Position numbers and translations under genes: made by a program. The notes under the pieces were generated by a model that saw nothing but the letters and a program-made list of their open reading frames with translations, ran no database searches and was not told the origin of the DNA. A DNA stretch of 64,000 nt from SHVO01 sp050250575 (GTDB lineage Bacteria > Pseudomonadota > Alphaproteobacteria > Rhodospirillales > Rhodospirillaceae): assembly GCA_050250575.1 (NCBI GenBank), contig JBFWOJ010000005.1, positions 62,001 through 126,000 on the forward strand, in the 5' to 3' direction. This document shows, in pieces, positions 26,608-35,099 of the stretch. Numbering within the stretch: the first letter of the stretch is position 1; every line of letters starts with the position of its first letter.

Positions 26608-27167
26608 GCGGCCGGTATAACCTTCGGCCCGCGGCCTACCTAGGCGTCGTCGCGGCCATCATCGCGAGCAGTCTTGCCGCCGCGGCAACGCCGGATGCCT
26701 CGGTCGAATATGCCGTCAAAGCGGCATACCTCTACAAATTCGGCGAGTTCGTCGAATGGCCGCAGAGCGCGTTCGGCTCGCAGAACAGCCCCGCGACATT
26801 ATGCATCGTCGGTGACGATCCGTTCGGTGCCACACTCGACAAAGCGGTTGCCGGCCAGCGCATCGCCAACCGCAGTATTGAAATCAAGCGCCTGAAGACG
26901 GCGACGGCGGGCTCGGGATGCCAAGTGATGTACGTGGCCGGCAAAGACGCCGAATCCCTTGGAAAGGCGATCGGTACGGTGCGCGGCGAGAGCGTGCTGA
27001 CCATCACCGACGGCGCCGCCGGCGTCGTCCCCCCCGGGATCATCAATTTCGTCATCACGAACAATCGCGTGCGGTTCGAGATAGACGACGGTGCGGCCGC
27101 CGCCAACGGATTGACGATCAGCTCGAAGCTTCTCGCCCTCGCAACCTCGGTAAAACCCAAGGGATAA
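26595..27167 (+). CDS. YfiR-family periplasmic protein (module A)
   Basis: 190-residue exported protein of the YfiR/DUF4154 family. After a hydrophobic leader (AAYLGVVAAIIASSLAAA) come the family hallmarks: VEYAVKAAYLYKFGEFVEWP, then LCIVGDDPFG, and the closing INFVITNNRVRFEIDDGAAAAN. In Pseudomonas, YfiR is a periplasmic repressor of the CHASE8-containing cyclase YfiN. Here the next gene encodes a CHASE8 histidine kinase, so it probably regulates that kinase. The likely start is GTG 26595, overlapping the receptor gene by 13 bases; TTG 26604 is an alternative. Confidence 0.87.
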   Translation: MALLSGRYNLRPAAYLGVVAAIIASSLAAAATPDASVEYAVKAAYLYKFGEFVEWPQSAFGSQNSPATLCIVGDDPFGATLDKAVAGQRIANRSIEIKRLKTATAGSGCQVMYVAGKDAESLGKAIGTVRGESVLTITDGAAGVVPPGIINFVITNNRVRFEIDDGAAAANGLTISSKLLALATSVKPKG

Positions 27168-27174
27168 GTCAGAA

Positions 27175-30100
27175 ATGGCGATGCTCAAGCGCTTTGCCGA
27201 ACTGACCCTGCACTGGAAACTCGCGCTGGTGACGGTCCTCACGACCGTGGTCGCGCTGCTTTTCGCCGCAGTGTTGATGATGGCCTACGACGCCCGCACC
27301 GCCGGCCGGCAGGCAGTTGAATCGGCCAATGCACAAGCGCAGGTGCTCGCCGCCAGCGTCTACGCATCGCTGGTGTTCGAAGATCCGGATTCGGCGAACG
27401 AGTATTTGGCCGCGTCGGCGGCAAATCCGGCGATGGACGCCGCCGCCGTCTACAGCGGCAACGGCCGCGTGATCGCGAGCTACCTGCGGCCGGGCAGCGC
27501 ACCCTTGCCGGAGAAGGCCGGCCCCACCGGCGCCACCCTCACCGGCGAGCATGTCTCGGTCGTCGTGCCGGTGCTCGATAGCGAGCAAGGCGAGGTCGGC
27601 GCGGTTTACCTGCGCGCGAAGGTCGAGCCCTTGTCGGCGCGCCTCCTGCGCTTCGGCTCCATGGCGCTTCTGATCACCTTCGGCGCCCTCGCGATCGTCG
27701 TTCCCTTCGCCGTAAGGATTCTTCGCAACATCGCCAATCCGTTCGAGGAGCTGGCGGAGAAGACGGCCATCATCGATACGACCATGCAGGCGGTCGACCA
27801 CGGCATCGTGGTGGTCGACGCCGATATGCAGGTTTCCTACGTCAACAGCAGACTTCAGCAGATCCTCCCCGAGTGCCGGGACGTCGCGGTCGGCATGGAC
27901 TTCCGTGATTTCATGCGGCGCTTCGTGCCGGGCACCGGCCGCAACGTCGACGTTGAACTCGCCCGGCTGTATTCGAAAGACAGAACGGTGACGGAGCTGG
28001 TTTCAGCCGACGGCAAGAAGATCGAAGTCCGCCAATCGCCGCTCCGTCACGGCGGCTTCGTGCGCACCGTCACCGACGTATCCGAAGCCAAAGCGCTACA
28101 GGAGCAGCTGGAGCGCGCCAAGGAACGGGCGGAGGCGGCCGACAAGGCCAAGTCGGCGTTCCTGGCCGCCATGAGCCACGAAATCCGGACGCCGATGAAC
28201 GGCGTGATCGGTCTGGTCGAGCTCCTGCGCTCGACGCGCCTCGCGGACGATCAGCGCCAAATGGTTGAGATCATCCGCCAATCAGGCGTCAGTCTGCTCG
28301 ACGTCATCAACGACATCCTGGACTACTCCAAGATCGAAGCCGGCCGGATGACCGTCGAGAAGACGGAATTCAATTTGCGCGAAGTGATCGAGACGACGGC
28401 GGAAGTCGTCGGCGGGCATACGTCGAGCAAGTTCCTCGACGTCGTATGCTCGGTCGATCCTGAACTCGACGAAATGGTGATCGGCGACCCGGTCCGCCTG
28501 CGCCAGGTGATCCTCAACATCATGGGCAACGCAGTGAAGTTCACATCGCGCGGCCTCATCTCGGTCACTGCCGAGGCGGTTTCCGTAAGCGACAGCGTAG
28601 CGAGCGTGATGTTTGCGGTGAGCGATACCGGGCTCGGCATCGACGAGGAGAAGCAGAAGAAGCTCTTCCGGCCTTTCAGCCAGGCTGACTATTCAACCAC
28701 GCGCAAGTTCGGCGGCACCGGCCTCGGCCTTTCGATCAGCAAGAATTTGATCGAATTGATGGGCGGGGAGATCGGCGTCAAGAGTACGCCGGGCAAGGGT
28801 TCCACCTTCTGGTTCCAGATTCCCTTCGGGCGCGTCGCGCCGGAGTTGCGCGCGGCGCCGCTGACCGCCGCACACCAAGCCCTAGCGGGCCTGCGTGTGC
28901 TGGTGTGCGATGATCTTGGACCCGATGTCGCGGCGACACTCTACCTTCGCGCCGCCGGCGTCGAGGTGACTGAAGTTGGATCCAATGCACCGGTCACGAC
29001 GCTGCTGCGCCAACAGCGCGACACCGGCCAGCCGTTCGACCTGGTGCTCGTCAACGTGCGGGTCGGCGACGACTCCGCGGCGCAGGTCGTGACCTCGATC
29101 CGCAGTCAAAGCGACCTCGCCGCGACGAAGCTCGCGCTCGTCGTCCCTCATCTCAGCGCAGGTGCGGCCCGGCTTGCGGCGACGACGCTGGCGTGCCCAT
29201 CGATCCCAGCCCCGCTCCGCCGCGACAAGCTTGTGGCGACCGTGGCGGCCATCACCGGCCGTTCAAGCGAAGCGATCGTCGTGAAGGCGGACGAGTCCGT
29301 GCTCGGATATGTCGCGCCCTCGATAGAGGCTGCGGCGGCGGCACACTGCCTCATCCTCGTCGCCGAGGACAATCGCACGAACCAGTTCGTGATCCGCAGC
29401 CAGTTGGCGCGGCTCGGCTTTGCCGCGGAATTCGTCGGCGACGGCCGCGAAGGCTGGGAAATGCTGTCCAAGCATGACGGCAGGTACGGCCTGCTTCTCA
29501 CGGATTGCCACATGCCGTTCCTCGACGGCTATCAACTGACCGGACTGATCCGCGATCGGGAGCTGCAATCGCGCAAGAGATTGCCGGTCATCGCCTTGAC
29601 CGCAAACGCGCTGCAGGGTGAACGCGAAATCTGCCGCGCCGCGGGCATGGACGACTATCTCTCGAAGCCCACCGACCTCAAAACGCTCGAGACGACGCTA
29701 TTGCGCTGGCTGCCTGGTCTCGAGGACTTGCGGCGGCCCGCAGACCCGCAACACAATTCGACGGCGCGCGATGCCGCCGCGCTTCCGCCTTTGGCGGACC
29801 CGGCGCCCGCCGGCGACACAGCGCCCGTGGACCTGGCCGGACTGGCAACCCTGGTCGGCAGCAGCGAGCCCGGCTACCTCAACGAAATCCTGACCATGTT
29901 CTGGGACGACATGCACCAAACCCCGCGGGAACTCCAGGGGCTCCACCAAGCGCGGGACTCGGAAGCGCTCGCGAAGGCCGCGCACGCGGCCAAGGGGGCC
30001 GCCGCTTCGGCTTGTGCGCGTGCGTTGGCATCGCTGTTGTACGAGCTGGAGTCCAATGCAAAGCGCGGGGCGTGGCACACGGTCGACATCCTGATGCCGC

Positions 30101-30192
30101 CGATCGTGCAGGCGTTCGCCGATCTGGAGCGCTTCATCCGCGAGCAAACCGGCGGCGCCCTAGCCGAGCCCCAACGCGAGGCCGGAGAATGA
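27175..30192 (+). CDS. CHASE8 hybrid sensor histidine kinase with pseudo-receiver, receiver and HPt (module A)
   Basis: 1005-residue hybrid kinase. TM1 is near residues 17-38, a CHASE8-type periplasmic domain spans about 40-150, and TM2 is near 160-182. A PAS-like domain (VDHGIVVVDADMQVSYVNS) leads to HisKA with phospho-His 335 (SHEIRTPMNG), then HATPase (DTGLGIDEE, GTGLGLSIS). The first receiver domain has Asn627 at the phospho-Asp position (LVLVNVRVGD) and is probably inactive. The second is intact, with Asp777 (LLTDCHMPF), and a C-terminal HPt carries His937 (AAHAAKGAA). Follows the YfiR-like gene by seven bases. The output regulator is not encoded nearby. Confidence 0.93.
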   Translation: MAMLKRFAELTLHWKLALVTVLTTVVALLFAAVLMMAYDARTAGRQAVESANAQAQVLAASVYASLVFEDPDSANEYLAASAANPAMDAAAVYSGNGRVIASYLRPGSAPLPEKAGPTGATLTGEHVSVVVPVLDSEQGEVGAVYLRAKVEPLSARLLRFGSMALLITFGALAIVVPFAVRILRNIANPFEELAEKTAIIDTTMQAVDHGIVVVDADMQVSYVNSRLQQILPECRDVAVGMDFRDFMRRFVPGTGRNVDVELARLYSKDRTVTELVSADGKKIEVRQSPLRHGGFVRTVTDVSEAKALQEQLERAKERAEAADKAKSAFLAAMSHEIRTPMNGVIGLVELLRSTRLADDQRQMVEIIRQSGVSLLDVINDILDYSKIEAGRMTVEKTEFNLREVIETTAEVVGGHTSSKFLDVVCSVDPELDEMVIGDPVRLRQVILNIMGNAVKFTSRGLISVTAEAVSVSDSVASVMFAVSDTGLGIDEEKQKKLFRPFSQADYSTTRKFGGTGLGLSISKNLIELMGGEIGVKSTPGKGSTFWFQIPFGRVAPELRAAPLTAAHQALAGLRVLVCDDLGPDVAATLYLRAAGVEVTEVGSNAPVTTLLRQQRDTGQPFDLVLVNVRVGDDSAAQVVTSIRSQSDLAATKLALVVPHLSAGAARLAATTLACPSIPAPLRRDKLVATVAAITGRSSEAIVVKADESVLGYVAPSIEAAAAAHCLILVAEDNRTNQFVIRSQLARLGFAAEFVGDGREGWEMLSKHDGRYGLLLTDCHMPFLDGYQLTGLIRDRELQSRKRLPVIALTANALQGEREICRAAGMDDYLSKPTDLKTLETTLLRWLPGLEDLRRPADPQHNSTARDAAALPPLADPAPAGDTAPVDLAGLATLVGSSEPGYLNEILTMFWDDMHQTPRELQGLHQARDSEALAKAAHAAKGAAASACARALASLLYELESNAKRGAWHTVDILMPPIVQAFADLERFIREQTGGALAEPQREAGE

Positions 30193-30617
30193 AGCCGCTC
30201 TGGTTCAAATCCTACACTCCGGAGGACTTCAAAGAGCGCTATCCCAATACGCTTCTTGCCACACTGGGCATCAGGCTCACCGAAATCGGTCCCGACTACG
30301 TGCGCGGCACAATGCCGGTCGATGCCCGCACCCACCAGCCCCAAGGGCTGTTGCACGGCGGGGCATCGGTGGCGTTGGCCGAGACGCTGGGCAGCATCGC
30401 CGCGAACCTTGTCGTTGATCCCGCCAGCCACCTCTGCGTGGGCCAGGAAATCAACGCCAACCACTTGCGCGGGGTGACATCGGGTGCAGTCACCGGGACA
30501 GCTCGACCCTACTACATCGGCCGCACGAGTCAGGTCTGGGGCATCGAGATCGTCAACGAACAAGGCCAATTGGTCTGCATCTCCCGCATCACCATGGCCG
30601 TGAAAGCTCTAAAATGA
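30189..30617 (+). CDS. Hotdog-fold thioesterase (YdiI/PaaI-like)
   Basis: 142-residue hotdog thioesterase. The catalytic signature HGGASVALAETLGS carries Glu65, matching the YdiI/MenI group that hydrolyses aromatic and other acyl-CoAs. Conserved VGQEINANHLR and TGTARP segments follow. The ATG overlaps the kinase stop (ATGA), so it is translationally coupled to module A even though its biochemistry looks unrelated to signalling. The 3' end is three bases from the convergent YfiR-like gene of module B. The acyl-CoA substrate is unknown. Confidence 0.9.
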   Translation: MKPLWFKSYTPEDFKERYPNTLLATLGIRLTEIGPDYVRGTMPVDARTHQPQGLLHGGASVALAETLGSIAANLVVDPASHLCVGQEINANHLRGVTSGAVTGTARPYYIGRTSQVWGIEIVNEQGQLVCISRITMAVKALK

Positions 30618-30620
30618 GAC

Positions 30621-31190
30621 CTAATTGCGCCGCCGCACGCTGACGGCGATGTTGAGAAGCGCCGAACTCAGGGTAAGTCCTCCGGCTGCTGCCGCAGCAT
30701 CGTCGATCGCGAAGCGCACCCGGTTGTTCCTGATCATGAAGTGAACCATCCCCGCGTTCGGACCGCGACTTTCATCCGTGACCGTGAGGACGGGTTTCCC
30801 CGCCAATACCCGTAGTGCCTCCGCCGGCGGCTGCGCCGCCGATCCAGCGAGGTACGCAATGTGGCACGCGCTGTCGGCTGTGATGCCGGCTAGACCGTGC
30901 GCAGAGACCTTGCGACCGGCGACCGTTTCATTTTGGACCGCCGCGCCGACGATGGCAGCGAAACTAGGGTCGCCGACGATGCAAATATTAAAGACGCCGC
31001 CGGAGGCCTGAAATGCTTGCGCCGGCCATTGAACGAACTCGCCGAATTTGACAAGGAAGGCCGCTTTGATCGGGTATTCGAGCGATTGCGCCGCCGGCGC
31101 CCGGTGCGGACCCGCCATGACCAACGCCAGGGCGACTACCAGTACGCCGGCCCTCCGTCGCGCGGACAGATGGTGGATCTTCGGGACCAT
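30621..31190 (-). CDS. YfiR-family periplasmic protein (module B)
   Basis: 189 residues. A signal peptide (ARRRAGVLVVALALVMAGPHRAPA) precedes the YfiR/DUF4154 hallmarks: YPIKAAFLVKFGEFVQWP, FNICIVGDPSF, and VHFMIRNNRVRFAIDDAAAAAG. It is a paralogue of the protein ending at 27167, with the same order of motifs. The ATG overlaps the receptor's TGA by one base (TGATG), so it is coupled to the TonB receptor upstream. Probably an envelope-side regulator of the CHASE8 kinase that lies divergently beyond the receptor. Confidence 0.86.
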   Translation of the reverse strand: MVPKIHHLSARRRAGVLVVALALVMAGPHRAPAAQSLEYPIKAAFLVKFGEFVQWPAQAFQASGGVFNICIVGDPSFAAIVGAAVQNETVAGRKVSAHGLAGITADSACHIAYLAGSAAQPPAEALRVLAGKPVLTVTDESRGPNAGMVHFMIRNNRVRFAIDDAAAAAGGLTLSSALLNIAVSVRRRN

Positions 31191-33091
31191 CAGAACGCCC
31201 AGTACACCATACCGAAGACCGAGCGGGGGATCTCGCGCCGGGTCGCGACATCTCCCACCTCCGGGTGGCTCTTATGCAGAAGGTTCTTGCCGACGACGGA
31301 GAGTTCGACGTTGGGCAAAAGCCGCCACGCCACGCGCGCGTCGAGCTCGGTATACCCCGGCACCACCGGCGACGGCAGATCATCAACGGCGCGCAGCCCG
31401 ATGCTCAAGTCAAGATCCGGAGCCACGAAATAGGTGGCGCGGACCTGCCCCTGGACCTCGGGATCATTGCCGAGGTGCTGATTTGGAATCAAATCCACCT
31501 GCCCGATGGCAATCCGCGTTTTTTTGGCAAGCGCGTTCACGCCGGCATCCAGCCGCCATGCGTCGCTGATGTGGTACGTCGCCCAGGCTTCGACGCCGTA
31601 GACGCGCCCGCTGCGCCCGTTTTGCAAGCTGAGCGGCAAACCGCCGCCGACCGAGGCGCCGGTGGTACGAACATCGTTGTAGATGTTGTAGTAACCGGAA
31701 ATCGAAAGCGTCACATCGGGATTGATCTGACCGCGATACCCGACCTCATAACCGAGCATTTCTTCCGAGGAGAAATTCGTGGCCGGAATGAGGAGCGGCA
31801 TCGCCTCCAGTTCCCGGTCGATGCGGTTCGGCGTGCGCACGGCGCGCGAAACGGCGGCCCACAGGAACGTATGCTCCGCCGCCTGCCAGGCGATGCGGCC
31901 GCTGGGCATGATCTCCCAACCCGTCATTTCGTTATGCTCGAACTTGATCCCGCCGATAAGCCGCAGGGTCGGCGTCACTGCGTAGGTGTCCTGGACGTAG
32001 ATGTTCGCATGCTCGAGCGTGCGCTTCGGCACCGCAAAGACGAAAGGCGGCGCGTTGACGAAGTCTTCGGTGTTACGGCGATAGCCTGCTCCCCAGACGA
32101 CGTCGTGCGCGTCCGCGAGGCGGAAGTTGTGCTGAAGTTCGGCGTCGAAGGACTTGACGCGGTCGGTTGTCGCCGGCGCAATGCGTGTCGTTCGGTCGTA
32201 GTAGGTCTTGAAACGCAGCTGGGACTCTTCGAAGGTCCGCGTCCATGTGAAGAGCACGTTGCCGCCGCGCAGCTTCGCGTAGGCGTCATCCGACGTCGCG
32301 TTGAACAAATCACCTTGCACCGTGATCGTGTCGACATCGGAGACAAAGTCGGAGCGAAAGCCTCCCTGCATCCTGGTCATGGAATCGTCGGCGCTGACAC
32401 CGGCGGAGGTCAGCGCATCGCCCGTCTGATGCGCTTTCACGTACGCGCGGTACGTCAGCTTCTCACCGAAGCGGCCGCCGTAACGCGCCGCTCCGCTCTT
32501 GTCGATGTTTCCGGCGCCGAGTTTAACGAACACGCCCTGTGTGTCGCGCGTGGATTTCGTGATGATGTTGATCACGCCGTTTACCGCGTTGGCACCCCAC
32601 AAAGTGCCGCCGGGACCGCTGATCACCTCGATCCGCTCGATGTCATCGAGCAGATAGTCCTGATCTTCCCAAAAGACGCCGGAATGGAGCGGTGAATAAA
32701 GGCTGCGCCCGTCCATGAGCGCGAGCAGCTTGTTGGAGGCCTCCGGCGTGTTGAACCCGCGCGCCGAAATCGCATAAGCGATCGCGTTGGTCCTTCCGAC
32801 GATCAGGTTGGGCGCGAGGCGCAAGGTTTCCGGTATGGTGCGCGTGCCCGAGAGCCTGATCCGGTCGGAGGTGATCACGTAGACCGCAGCCGGCGCCGCC
32901 GATACCCTTTCGGCACGGCGGGACACCGACGAAATCTCCATTTCGGCCAGTTCTTCGATGGAAAGCCGCATCAGGTCCGGCAGATCGCCCGCGGCGCTTG
33001 CTTCCATCGCCTGCGCCCCGCCGCACACCGCAGTCATAAGCAGGGCGGCGGGCGCGACGGTGCGCGCTCCCGGAAACTTGGCTGCTGCCAT
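31190..33091 (-). CDS. TonB-dependent outer-membrane receptor (module B)
   Basis: 633-residue TonB-dependent receptor, paralogous to the module A receptor. ATG 33091 is preceded by GGAAGGGG and starts a good signal peptide (APAALLMTAVCGGAQA). Plug-domain signatures are VPAA-like APAAVYVITSDRIRLSG, ARGFNTPEASNKLLALMDGRS and IEVISGPGGTLWGANAVNGVINI; the barrel ends in VYWAF. It precedes the YfiR-like gene in one transcript and is divergent from the CHASE8 kinase. The ligand is unknown. Confidence 0.93.
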   Translation of the reverse strand: MAAAKFPGARTVAPAALLMTAVCGGAQAMEASAAGDLPDLMRLSIEELAEMEISSVSRRAERVSAAPAAVYVITSDRIRLSGTRTIPETLRLAPNLIVGRTNAIAYAISARGFNTPEASNKLLALMDGRSLYSPLHSGVFWEDQDYLLDDIERIEVISGPGGTLWGANAVNGVINIITKSTRDTQGVFVKLGAGNIDKSGAARYGGRFGEKLTYRAYVKAHQTGDALTSAGVSADDSMTRMQGGFRSDFVSDVDTITVQGDLFNATSDDAYAKLRGGNVLFTWTRTFEESQLRFKTYYDRTTRIAPATTDRVKSFDAELQHNFRLADAHDVVWGAGYRRNTEDFVNAPPFVFAVPKRTLEHANIYVQDTYAVTPTLRLIGGIKFEHNEMTGWEIMPSGRIAWQAAEHTFLWAAVSRAVRTPNRIDRELEAMPLLIPATNFSSEEMLGYEVGYRGQINPDVTLSISGYYNIYNDVRTTGASVGGGLPLSLQNGRSGRVYGVEAWATYHISDAWRLDAGVNALAKKTRIAIGQVDLIPNQHLGNDPEVQGQVRATYFVAPDLDLSIGLRAVDDLPSPVVPGYTELDARVAWRLLPNVELSVVGKNLLHKSHPEVGDVATRREIPRSVFGMVYWAF

Positions 33092-33249
33092 ACCCCTTCC
33101 CTCGAGTCCTGTGCTTATTTCTCGCGGCATGGTAGATGAGGACTCCCGCCGCCGCCATATCACGTGGGGAGGTCGGCACAAAAACGTGATCAAAAACCGA
33201 GCCTTCGCCGTGGATTCCGTCCGATGAACCTGATCAACCTCGTCGTGGC

Positions 33250-35001
33250 ATGGCCGGGCTGACCTCTTCGCTCAGCCGCGCGATGCTGGCCCCGCTCTCG
33301 GCCTTGGTTAGCGCAACGGTTGTAATCGGCGCAGGGCTTCTCGCCGCGATTTACGATACCCAGATCTATCAGCAGCAGCAGATCCGCGATGTGCAGGTCC
33401 AGGCGGAGATCCTGGCGAACAGCGTCGTCGCCGCGCTCGCCTTCGAAGACCGCGAGGCAGCGCTTCAGTCGGTGATGGCGCTGCAGGCCAATCCCGAAAT
33501 CTCGGCCGCCGCCGTGTACGGTGTCGATGGAACGGTGTTCGCGAGTTATACGCGCGACGAAGCTCCCCTACCGATCCCTCCGTACACCGGCCCCGCGCGC
33601 TTTGTCGGCGGCGCTCTCGAGACCTCCGTCGCGGTCGTCCAAAACGAGCGCTTCCTCGGGCGCGCATATCTCCGCAAGCCCGGTGAACCGTTGAACCGGC
33701 GGCTGATCCGCTATGGCGGCGTGATCCTGCTGCTGGCGATGGGCAGTCTGGTGTTCGCGGTGCTCCTGTCGGCGCGGCGCGAACTCGCGGGCAAGAATGC
33801 GGAGCTGCAGGCGCGCAACGCGAGCCTCCTGGAGCAGATCGAAGCACGGGAGAAGGTCGAAGAAGCCTTACGTCAAAGCCAAAAGATGGAAGCCGTCGGC
33901 CAGTTGACGGGCGGGATCGCGCACGACTTCAACAACATGCTGGCCGTCATCATCGGCGCCCTCGAATTGCTTAAGCGGCGATCGGCGCGCGGCGAGACCA
34001 ATGTCGGCGAGCTCGCCGATGCCGCGCTCGACGGCGCGCAGCGCGCCGCTGCGTTGACGCAACGGTTGCTTGCGTTCTCGCGTCAACAGGCCCTGCGGCC
34101 TGAGCCCATCGACGTCAACAAGCTGGTCGCGGGATTGTCGGAGCTGTTACGCCGCACACTGGGAGAGAACATCCGCATCGAAACCGTTCTCGGAGCGGGG
34201 GTCTGGAGAACGAGCGTCGATCCGCATCAACTGGAGAACGCACTTCTCAATCTCGCGGTGAATAGCCGCGACGCGATGCCGAATGGCGGTCGATTGACCA
34301 TCGAGACGGCCAACAGCCATCTCGATGAGCGCTATGCGCAGGAAGCCGAAGTGGCCCCGGGTCAGTACGTACTGGTGGCCGTGACCGACACCGGGACCGG
34401 CATGCGACCCGAAGTCGCCGCCAAGGCATTCGACCCCTTCTTCACGACAAAGGGCGTCGGCAAAGGCACGGGTCTTGGCCTCAGCCAAGTCTACGGGTTC
34501 GTCCGCCAATCGGGCGGTCATGTGAAGATCTATAGCGAGGTGGGTCAAGGAACGATCATCAAGATCTACCTGCCGCGGTTCGTCGGCGAACTTTCGACGC
34601 CGGAGGCCGCGGACGAAGCCGTCATACACAAGAGCGACGGCACGCATGTGCTCGTGGTCGAGGATGAGGATTCGGTCCGCAGCTTTGCTGTGGCCGCACT
34701 GAAGGAATTAGGGTACCGGGTGCTGGCCGCGCCGAATGCCGAAACCGGCTTGGCTCTACTGCGTCAGCATCCGGAAATCGAGATCCTATTCACGGACGTC
34801 GTCATGCCCGATACGAACGGACGTCAACTTGCCGAGGAAGCGCTCAAGTTTCTTCCGGGTCTCAAGGTGCTTTTCACCACCGGCTATACCAAGAACGCGG
34901 TGGTCCATAACGGCGTACTCGATCATGGCGTCCATCTTCTCAGCAAGCCGTTTACGATCGAGCAATTGAGCGTCGCTCTGAGGCGTGCGCTCGAGGGCTA
35001 A
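33250..35001 (+). CDS. CHASE8 sensor histidine kinase with receiver domain (module B)
   Basis: 583-residue hybrid kinase. It has TM1 near residues 15-35, a CHASE8-type domain with QQQQIRDVQVQAEILANSV, TM2 near 158-176, and a coiled linker. HisKA carries His225 in GGIAHDFNNML, the ATPase domain has NLAVNSRDAMP, DTGTGMRPEV and GTGLGLSQVYGF, and the receiver has Asp516 in LFTDVVMPD. The kinase type (HDFNNML, one receiver) differs from module A, though the CHASE8 half is clearly related. So the sensory half was kept while the output half was exchanged. Divergent from the receptor gene with 158 bases between. Confidence 0.93.
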   Translation: MAGLTSSLSRAMLAPLSALVSATVVIGAGLLAAIYDTQIYQQQQIRDVQVQAEILANSVVAALAFEDREAALQSVMALQANPEISAAAVYGVDGTVFASYTRDEAPLPIPPYTGPARFVGGALETSVAVVQNERFLGRAYLRKPGEPLNRRLIRYGGVILLLAMGSLVFAVLLSARRELAGKNAELQARNASLLEQIEAREKVEEALRQSQKMEAVGQLTGGIAHDFNNMLAVIIGALELLKRRSARGETNVGELADAALDGAQRAAALTQRLLAFSRQQALRPEPIDVNKLVAGLSELLRRTLGENIRIETVLGAGVWRTSVDPHQLENALLNLAVNSRDAMPNGGRLTIETANSHLDERYAQEAEVAPGQYVLVAVTDTGTGMRPEVAAKAFDPFFTTKGVGKGTGLGLSQVYGFVRQSGGHVKIYSEVGQGTIIKIYLPRFVGELSTPEAADEAVIHKSDGTHVLVVEDEDSVRSFAVAALKELGYRVLAAPNAETGLALLRQHPEIEILFTDVVMPDTNGRQLAEEALKFLPGLKVLFTTGYTKNAVVHNGVLDHGVHLLSKPFTIEQLSVALRRALEG

Positions 35002-35099
35002 CACCAACCCGCCACAGTCCTGCCATAAGGACACAACCGGTCACCAAAATACCTTTTTGTAAGACGAAGCAGTCTTCCGGGTCTCCGCGTTGTAGGCGC

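Noticed and set aside
33223..33261. Twelve-codon open frame (MNLINLVVAWPG) overlapping the module B kinase start
   Set aside because: There is no ribosome-binding site and nothing shows conservation; a leader peptide cannot be supported.
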